From: DASPWW01 sp963803425
GTDB taxonomy: Bacteria; Actinomycetota; Thermoleophilia; Solirubrobacterales; 70-9
Reading direction: 5' to 3'
Length of the DNA stretch: 64,000 nt
Assembly (NCBI GenBank): GCA_963803425.1
Contig: CAWDMA010000001.1
Span: 930,001-994,000 of the forward strand
Shown here: piece after piece, positions 58,824 through 64,000 of the stretch
Position numbering within the stretch: position 1 is the first letter of the stretch
Layout of the letters: every line of letters begins with the position of its first letter
The notes under the pieces: generated by a model
The model's input: only the letters and a program-made list of their open reading frames with translations
The model's database searches: none
Told to the model about the DNA's origin: nothing
Translations under genes and position numbers: made by a program

Positions 58824-60661
58824 CGCTCCAGCTCCTCCGTGATCCTGTCGTCGAGCTCCTCCGCGAAGATCGGGAGGCCCTCGACCTTGGTGTAGCTGCG
58901 TGCGTCGACCAGGTGCTCGGCGCGGATGATCTGCGAGAGCTGGCCGGTGTTGGTCTCCGGGATCAGCACCTTGCGGTAGCCGCGGACGACCTCGCCGACG
59001 TTCCGCGGCATCGGATTCAGGTGGTACAGGTGGGCCCGCGCCACCTTCCCGCCGCGGCGGCGCACCCGGCGCACCGCGCCCTTGATCGCGCCGAAGGTCG
59101 ATCCCCAGCCCAGCACGAGCAGCTCGGCGCCCTCGTCGGCGTCCACCTCGAGCTCCCCGATCTCGTCGGCGATCCCGGCAACCTTCTCCGCCCGAAGCCG
59201 CGTCATCAGGGCGTGGTTGTCGGCCTCGTAGTCGACGTTTCCTGAGCCGTCCTCCTTCTCGAGCCCGCCGATCACGTGCTGCAGCCCCGGCGTCCCGGGG
59301 ATCGCCCAGGGTCGCGCCAGCTTCTCGTCGCGCAGGTACGGCCAGAACCCCTCGTCGTGGTTCGGCCCCGTCGCGAACCGCGGGTCGATCGCGGGGAACG
59401 TCGCGGCGTCCGGGAGCAGCCACGGCTCGGTCGAGTTGGCGAGGAACGTGTCCGACAGCAGGATCACCGGGGTCCGGTAGGCGATCGCGATCCGGGCCGC
59501 CTCCATCGCCGCATCGAAGCTCTGCGCCGGGGTCGCCGCGGCGACGATCGGGAGCGGGGACTCGCCGTGACGGCCGTGCAGCGCCATCAGCAGGTCCGAG
59601 GCCTCCGTCTTCGTCGGCATTCCGGTGGACGGACCGGCGCGCTGCACGTCGATCACGAGCAGCGGCAGCTCCAGCATCACCGCGAGGCCGATCGTCTCGG
59701 CCTTCAGGTCCATCCCCGGCCCGCTGGTGACGCTGACGCCGAGATGGCCGCCGAACGAGGCACCGAGCGCCATGTTGGCGGCGGCGATCTCGTCCTCGGC
59801 CTGCACGGTGCGGACCCCGAAGCGCTTCCGGCGGGACAGCTCGTGGAGCAGCTCGGAGGCGGGGGTGATCGGGTAGCTTGCGAGGAACAGCGGCAACCCG
59901 CTCTTCACGCTCGCGGTGATCAGACCGAGCGCCGCCGCGGTGGTCCCGTTGATCCCGCGGTAGGTGCCCGGCTCGGCCGGCGCCGGCTTCACCTCGTAGT
60001 GGACCTGAAGCAGCTCCGCGGTCTCGCCGAAGTTGTAGCCGGCCTTGAACGCGGCGAGGTTGGCCTCGGCGAGGTGCGGCTTGGTCGCGAACTTCTCCTC
60101 GATCCACTCGCTGGTCACGTCGACCGGTCGGCTGTACATCCAGGAGACGAGTCCGAGCGCGAACAGGTTCTTGGAGCGCGCCGCGTCGCGGGCCGTGACT
60201 TCGTCGATCCCCTCGGTGGCGCGGACCGTCATCGAGGTCATCGGGACCCGGAACACCTTGTAGGTGTCCAGCGTTCCGTCGTCGATCGGGTTCGACTCGT
60301 ACCCGGCCTTGCGCAGGTTCGGGTCCGTGAACCCGTCCTCGTTCACCAGCACGATCCCGCCGCTCTCGAGCTCGGCCAGGTTCACCTTCAGCGCCGCCGG
60401 GTTCATCGCGACCAGCACGTTGGGCTGCCCGCCGGGGGTGAGGATGTCCCGCGAGGCGAAGTGGATCTGAAAGGCGGAGACGCCTGCGAGGCTGCCGGCC
60501 GGAGCGCGGATCTCCGCCGGGAAGTCGGGGAGCGTGACGAGGTCGTTGCCGATCAGCGCCGTGGCCGCTGCAAAGCGGTTGCCGGCCAGCTGCATCCCGT
60601 CGCCCGAATCGCCGGCGAAGCGGACGACGACGCGCTCCTTCTCTTCTACAGCCTTGGTCAC
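58820..60661 (-). CDS. korA: 2-oxoglutarate:ferredoxin oxidoreductase, fused gamma/alpha subunit
   Basis: A 613-residue subunit partnered with KorB. The N-terminal gamma-type domain begins RVVVRFAGDSGDGMQLAGNR and includes DFPAEIRAPAGSLAGVSAFQ and VLVAMNPAALKVNL. The alpha-type domain (from about 210) has FLASYPITPASELLHELSRR, QAEDEIAAANMALGASFGGH, SVTSGPGMDLKAETIGLAVM, QRAGPSTGMPTKTEASDLL and GWGSTFGAIKGAVRR. The start is GTG at 60661 (VTKAVEEKERV), matching relatives; the frame upstream to 60826 crosses the SOS box and is discounted. It is divergent from the SOS-boxed radical SAM gene. Confidence 0.95.
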   Translation of the reverse strand: MTKAVEEKERVVVRFAGDSGDGMQLAGNRFAAATALIGNDLVTLPDFPAEIRAPAGSLAGVSAFQIHFASRDILTPGGQPNVLVAMNPAALKVNLAELESGGIVLVNEDGFTDPNLRKAGYESNPIDDGTLDTYKVFRVPMTSMTVRATEGIDEVTARDAARSKNLFALGLVSWMYSRPVDVTSEWIEEKFATKPHLAEANLAAFKAGYNFGETAELLQVHYEVKPAPAEPGTYRGINGTTAAALGLITASVKSGLPLFLASYPITPASELLHELSRRKRFGVRTVQAEDEIAAANMALGASFGGHLGVSVTSGPGMDLKAETIGLAVMLELPLLVIDVQRAGPSTGMPTKTEASDLLMALHGRHGESPLPIVAAATPAQSFDAAMEAARIAIAYRTPVILLSDTFLANSTEPWLLPDAATFPAIDPRFATGPNHDEGFWPYLRDEKLARPWAIPGTPGLQHVIGGLEKEDGSGNVDYEADNHALMTRLRAEKVAGIADEIGELEVDADEGAELLVLGWGSTFGAIKGAVRRVRRRGGKVARAHLYHLNPMPRNVGEVVRGYRKVLIPETNTGQLSQIIRAEHLVDARSYTKVEGLPIFAEELDDRITEELER

Positions 60662-60732
60662 GGCGTTGAAGGGAATTCTATGGGTTCGCGCCACGGTCCT
60701 ATGCGTCTGCCCGGCGCCGTCCACCCGCTCTG

Positions 60733-60746
60733 CGAACATGTGTTCG
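60733..60746. promoter_or_regulatory. LexA (SOS) box before the radical SAM gene
   Basis: CGAACATGTGTTCG is an exact match to the CGAAC-N4-GTTCG SOS box, with the same ATGT spacer as the site before lexA. It ends one base before the ATG of the radical SAM gene at 60747, so LexA would block a very short-leadered or leaderless transcript. It also lies 72 bp upstream of the korA start on the other strand. Confidence 0.9.
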
Positions 60747-61762
60747 ATGCGGTGGGAGAACCTGAAGGTCGAGGCGGAAGGAGGGAGGAGGCTTCCGGGG
60801 TTCGTGGATCCGGCCGTCGTCCGCACCTTCGACGCGCCGGAGGCACTGGGGATCCGGTTCTACGAGGTGAACGCCCGCTCCGCCCTGAACCAGCTCCCGA
60901 AGCGGTCGCGGATGCCGTTCCGGTGGACGATCAACCCCTATCGGGGATGCACCCATGCCTGTGCCTATTGCTTCGCTCGCCCCACCCACACCTACCTCGA
61001 CCTCAACGCCCGCGGGGACTTCGAACGCGAGATCGTCGTCAAGGTCAACGTCCCGGAGCTGGTCCGCGCCGAGCTGGCCCGGCCGAGCTGGAAGCGGCGA
61101 GCACGTCGCGCTGGGGACGAACACCGACCCCTACCAGTGGGTCGAGGGGAGATACGGGCTGATGCGGGGGATCTGGGAGGCGATGCGCGAGTTCGCGACA
61201 GCCGTGCTCGGTGCTGACCAAGTCGCCGCTGCTGCTCCGCGACCTCGACCTGCTGCGCCGGCTCGCCGAGCGGACCGAGTTCACCGCCAGCCTGTCGGTC
61301 CCGACCCTGGACGAGCGGGCGTGGCGGGCGACCGAGCCGCACACGCCGCATCCGCGCAAGCGGCTGGAGGCCGTGGCGGAGCTGAATCGGGCCGGGATGC
61401 CGACCGGGATCCTGATCGCGCCGCTGATCCCGGGCGTGAACGACGCGCCCGGGCAGGTCGAGCGGATCCTCGAGATCGCCGACGAGGCGGGGGCGACGAG
61501 CGTCGGCGGGGTCGGGCTGCACCTGCGCGGCGAGGTGCGCGAGATCTGGTTCGAGTGGCTGCGCCAGCATCGCCCCGACCTCGTCGACCGGTACGAGCGC
61601 CTGTACTCGGGTGGGGCCTACATGCCCGCGGACGAGCGGGAGCGGCTGGCGCGGCTGGCGCGCCGCGGGGACCCGCCTCGGTTCAGGGGGCGGGATCCGG
61701 CGCCCGCGCCGACCCCGCCGCGGCCGAAGCCGCCGGAGCGCGCGCACCCGCGGCTGTTCTGA
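60747..61762 (+). CDS. Rv2578c-family radical SAM protein, two frameshifts
   Basis: Radical SAM enzyme related to spore-photoproduct-lyase-like and Rv2578c proteins. It starts MRWENLKVEAEG; INPYRGCTHACAYCFARPTH holds the CxxxCxYC [4Fe-4S] motif. A break near 61092 (an extra C) leads to EHVALGTNTDPYQWVEGRYG, and another near 61212 (an extra A) to PCSVLTKSPLLLRDLDLL, RTEFTASLSVPTLDE, PTGILIAPLIPGVND. It ends with a Pro/Arg-rich tail at 61762. No intein is seen at the usual site. An exact SOS box abuts the start codon; the Mycobacterium homologue is a known LexA target. Reaction unknown. Its last 80 bp overlap the convergent MFS gene. Confidence 0.87.
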
Positions 61763-62903
61763 ACCGGGTGACGACCACCAGCGCGCCGGCGCCCGCGCAC
61801 GCAGCGGCGAGCCAGAACGCCGCCGCGTAGGTGCCGCCGATCGCCACCGCGGCGCCGGTGAGCGGCCCGCCCAGCCCCACCCCGATGTCGAAGAAGGCCG
61901 TGAACGTGCCGACCGCGGAGCCGCGGCGGGCCTCCGAGACGCGGTCGACGACCACCAGGATCAGCGCGGGGTACAGGGTCGAGAACGCCGCGCCCACGGC
62001 GCACGCCCCGAGCAGGGTGACGATCAGGTTGGGGGAGAGCGCGATCAGCCCCAGCCCGACCGCCTCGATCAGCGCGGCGCCGGTCGCGCACCGGGCCGGC
62101 CCGATCCTGTCGGGGAGGTCGCCCCCGATCAGCCGGGTGAGGACGACGGTAGCGGCGAACACCGTGAACGCCGCCGTTCCGTGCCCCAGCCCGCGCTGCT
62201 CGAGGTGGAGGATGATGAAGGACGCGATCGCGGCGAACCCGACCACGCCCAGCGACAGGACGATCCCGGGCCGCACCGACTCGGCCGCGATCAGCGTGCG
62301 CCGCTCCTCACTCGGCATCGGGGTGTGCGGGTCTGGAAGGCGGCTTGCGATCACCGCCGCGGTCAGCGGCGCCACCGTCGCGAACGCCCACACCAGGTTG
62401 TAGCCGCCGGCGTGCAGGAGCAGGTCGCCGATCGGCGGCCCGCAGCTCAGCCCGGACCACACCGCCAGGCCGTACAGCCCGATGATCCGGCCGCGCCGCT
62501 CCAGCGGGGCCATGTCTACGACCCAGGTCGAGCCGGCGGTGAACACGGTCCCCTCGCCGGCGCCGAGCGCGAACCGCGCCAGCACCAGCCCCGGGAGGCC
62601 CGCGGGCACGAAGTAGAGGACGCCGGCCAGGGTCGCGAACATGCAGCCGGTCACCACGGTGATCCGGCGCCCGCGCAGGTCGGCCATGTGACCGGCGAGC
62701 GGCCTCGCCGCGAGGCCGGTGAACGCGAACGCGCCGACCACGAACCCGACCGCGATGTCCCCTCCCCCGAGCCGGCCCTTCACGTAGTGCGGGAGCACCG
62801 GGAGCACGCTGCCGACGGCGAGCATCCCCAGGAACGTGACCGCGAAGATCGCCGCGAAGCCGGCGATCGAGGGATCGGGCCTGCGTGGCAGCCTCAACCT
62901 CAT
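61683..62903 (-). CDS. Major facilitator superfamily transporter
   Basis: A 406-residue, 12-helix MFS permease. FAFTGLAARPLAGHMADLRG with RRITVVTG is the loop 2-3 signature (GxxxDxxGRR type) and ARFALGAGEGTVFTAGSTWV lies in helix 4-5; the second-half repeat is IGGDLPDRIGPARC. Resembles multidrug/sugar-efflux-type MFS proteins such as YfcJ/AraJ relatives. The substrate is unknown. ATG at 62903 lies 3 bp after the acyl-CoA synthetase stop, so they are co-transcribed, suggesting export or uptake linked to acyl metabolism. The C-terminal 30 residues are Ala/Pro-rich and overlap the radical SAM 3' end. Confidence 0.9.
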   Translation of the reverse strand: MRLRLPRRPDPSIAGFAAIFAVTFLGMLAVGSVLPVLPHYVKGRLGGGDIAVGFVVGAFAFTGLAARPLAGHMADLRGRRITVVTGCMFATLAGVLYFVPAGLPGLVLARFALGAGEGTVFTAGSTWVVDMAPLERRGRIIGLYGLAVWSGLSCGPPIGDLLLHAGGYNLVWAFATVAPLTAAVIASRLPDPHTPMPSEERRTLIAAESVRPGIVLSLGVVGFAAIASFIILHLEQRGLGHGTAAFTVFAATVVLTRLIGGDLPDRIGPARCATGAALIEAVGLGLIALSPNLIVTLLGACAVGAAFSTLYPALILVVVDRVSEARRGSAVGTFTAFFDIGVGLGGPLTGAAVAIGGTYAAAFWLAAACAGAGALVVVTRFRTAAGARAPAASAAAGSARAPDPAP

Positions 62904-62906
62904 CGG

Positions 62907-64000
62907 CTACGCCTCGCGCAGCTCCGCGCGCCGGATCTTCCCGCTCGACGTCTTCGGCAGCGAGTCGGCGAACTCGACCACCCGCGGGTACTTGTACGGC
63001 GCGGTCACCCGCTTCACGTGGTCCTGGAGCTCCGCCCCCAGCCTCGGCCCGGGCTCGCCGTCGCGGAGCACGACGACCGCCCGCACGACCGCGCCGCGCT
63101 CGGCGTCGGGGGCGGCGACCACCGCCGCCTCGGCGACCGCCGGATGGGTGAGCAGCGCCGACTCGACCTCGAATGGCCCGATCCTGTACCCGGCGGAGAT
63201 GATCACGTCGTCCTCGCGGCCCTCGAACCACAGGTAGCCGTCCGCGTCCTCGCGGACGTGGTCGCGGGTGCGCCACCACTCGCCCTCGAACGGCCCCGCG
63301 TCGAGGTAGTGGGAGAAGAACGTGGGGCAGCTGTGCGGCCGGACCTGCAGCTCGGCGTCCTCGATCCGGACGTCGATCCCGGGCAGCGGCCGGCCCATCG
63401 AGCCGTCGCGGGGTTCCTCTCCGACCCGCATCCCCGTCACCGGGCCCGTCTCCGTCTGGCCGTATCCGTCGTGGATCGCCACTCCCACCTGCTCCCGGAA
63501 GGCCCTGATCACCTCGGGGTTGAGGGGCTCGCCGGCCGAGACCATGTGGCGAAGGCCCGCGATCGGGCGCAGCTCGGTCCGCTTCGCGAGCATCCGGTAC
63601 TCGGTCGGCGCCTGGCACAGCACGCTCACCCCCTCCGCCACGACGATCTCGAGCCGCTCGGCCGGGTCGAAGCGGGCGTCGTGCAGGAGCGCCGCGGCGC
63701 CACCGAGCCACGGTGCGATGAACACGTTGCGTGCCGACTTCGACCACCCGGTCGCCGCCGTGCACCAGGCGACCTCGCCGTCGCGCGCCCCGAACCAGTG
63801 CTCGGCCTGGAGCCGCTGTCCGGCCAGGTAGCGCTGCGGGTAGACGACTCCCCTGGGGCGGCCGGTCGTTCCGGAGGTGAAGATCACGACCGCGGGGTCC
63901 TCGGGGTCGAGCTCCGCGTAGTCGACCGGGGTCGCCTGGGGGAGGTCCTCGTCCATCACCCGGGCGAGGTCCTCGAGCGTCATGTACGGGACCCCGTCCG
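62907..64000 (-). CDS. Acyl-CoA synthetase (AMP-forming), C-terminal part (5' end outside window)
   Basis: An adenylate-forming enzyme activating a fatty or other carboxylic acid to its CoA thioester. The visible 364 codons include the P-loop VIFTSGTTGRPRGVVYP, the ATP-binding IHDGYGQTETGPVTG, the hinge region RTRDHVREDADGYLWFEGRE with DDVIISAGYRIGPFEVE, and the C-terminal PYKYPRVVEFADSLPKTSSG with the catalytic Lys in GKIRR. The closest pattern is the medium-chain/acetyl-type (AcsM-like) subfamily. The frame is open beyond 64000 (GVPYMTLEDL at the edge), so the start lies outside; the Met at 63983 is internal. It precedes the MFS gene by 3 bp. Confidence 0.95.
   Translation of the reverse strand, partial: DGVPYMTLEDLARVMDEDLPQATPVDYAELDPEDPAVVIFTSGTTGRPRGVVYPQRYLAGQRLQAEHWFGARDGEVAWCTAATGWSKSARNVFIAPWLGGAAALLHDARFDPAERLEIVVAEGVSVLCQAPTEYRMLAKRTELRPIAGLRHMVSAGEPLNPEVIRAFREQVGVAIHDGYGQTETGPVTGMRVGEEPRDGSMGRPLPGIDVRIEDAELQVRPHSCPTFFSHYLDAGPFEGEWWRTRDHVREDADGYLWFEGREDDVIISAGYRIGPFEVESALLTHPAVAEAAVVAAPDAERGAVVRAVVVLRDGEPGPRLGAELQDHVKRVTAPYKYPRVVEFADSLPKTSSGKIRRAELREA

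Noticed and set aside
60662..60826. N-terminal extension of korA
   Set aside because: It would run through the SOS box; KorA homology starts at the GTG at 60661.

Overview
The window is very GC-rich, tightly packed bacterial DNA. Signature features point to Actinomycetota: LexA boxes of the CGAAC-N4-GTTCG type, many GTG starts with 4-bp ATGA/GTGA overlaps, a Ccm-type cytochrome c maturation set, a bacterial type A RNase P RNA and KorAB 2-oxoacid:ferredoxin oxidoreductase. The gene mix (tpiA-gpmI, secG followed by a family-5 solute-binding lipoprotein, a c-di-AMP riboswitch on an rlpA-like gene) suggests class Thermoleophilia (Solirubrobacterales-like). That placement is inference, not proof. 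I see no insertion sequence, prophage or CRISPR array.

Layout. 0-2 kb: glycolysis (tpiA end, gpmI). 2-5 kb: a Wzz/BY-kinase protein with a C-terminal helix-hairpin-helix domain, ccmH and a DsbE/ResA thioredoxin, tRNA-Gly(CCC). 5-9.5 kb: secreted protein, GST-like protein, YceI, a frame-broken metallo-hydrolase, MarC, DUF1684. 9.5-15.2 kb: an amine-related locus. A polyamine-type binding lipoprotein and a TetR regulator face a monomeric sarcosine oxidase-like flavoenzyme, a PLP decarboxylase fused to a VOC/glyoxalase domain, and an SDR; the shared promoter carries two GTAC-N4-GTAC dyads. 15.2-19.2 kb: AIM24 protein, beta-phosphoglucomutase and GH65 disaccharide phosphorylase. 19.2-21 kb: SDR plus a bacterial SABATH-type carboxyl methyltransferase. 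21-25.4 kb: ccmE, ccmF, a small coiled-coil protein, secG, binding lipoprotein.

25.4-38.7 kb is the most striking block. A photolyase operon (AHS2 remnant, SRPBCC, phr, unknown protein, NAD(P)-binding protein) converges on cfa-EAL-DUF1365-flavoprotein-SRPBCC-SDR. The latter run is divergent from a MerR regulator with the Trp-x9-Glu-His and cobalamin-binding signature of CarH/LitR photoreceptors. I read the region as a B12- and light-responsive photoprotection and lipid-modification locus. A cNMP-binding patatin follows.

38.7-45.2 kb: LuxR remnant, secreted copper protein, tRNA-Leu(GAG), lexA with its SOS box, zinc-ribbon protein, rnpB with a strong terminator, c-di-AMP riboswitch and rlpA-like gene, CMD-family protein, glnA. 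45-55 kb: ZIP transporter, FUSC transporter, DUF255 thioredoxin protein, class III aminotransferase, methyltransferase, HxlR regulator facing two serine proteases. 55-64 kb: metallo-hydrolase coupled to a holin-IV/phosphodiesterase fusion, korA-korB, an SOS-boxed radical SAM gene (Rv2578c type), MFS transporter and the end of an acyl-CoA synthetase.

At least nine genes, including lexA, carry small indels. Once bridged, conserved protein sequence continues in another frame. Several lie in homopolymers or short tandem repeats, so sequencing or assembly error is the leading explanation. I annotate these as CDS with the positions stated, and keep 'pseudogene' for true remnants.
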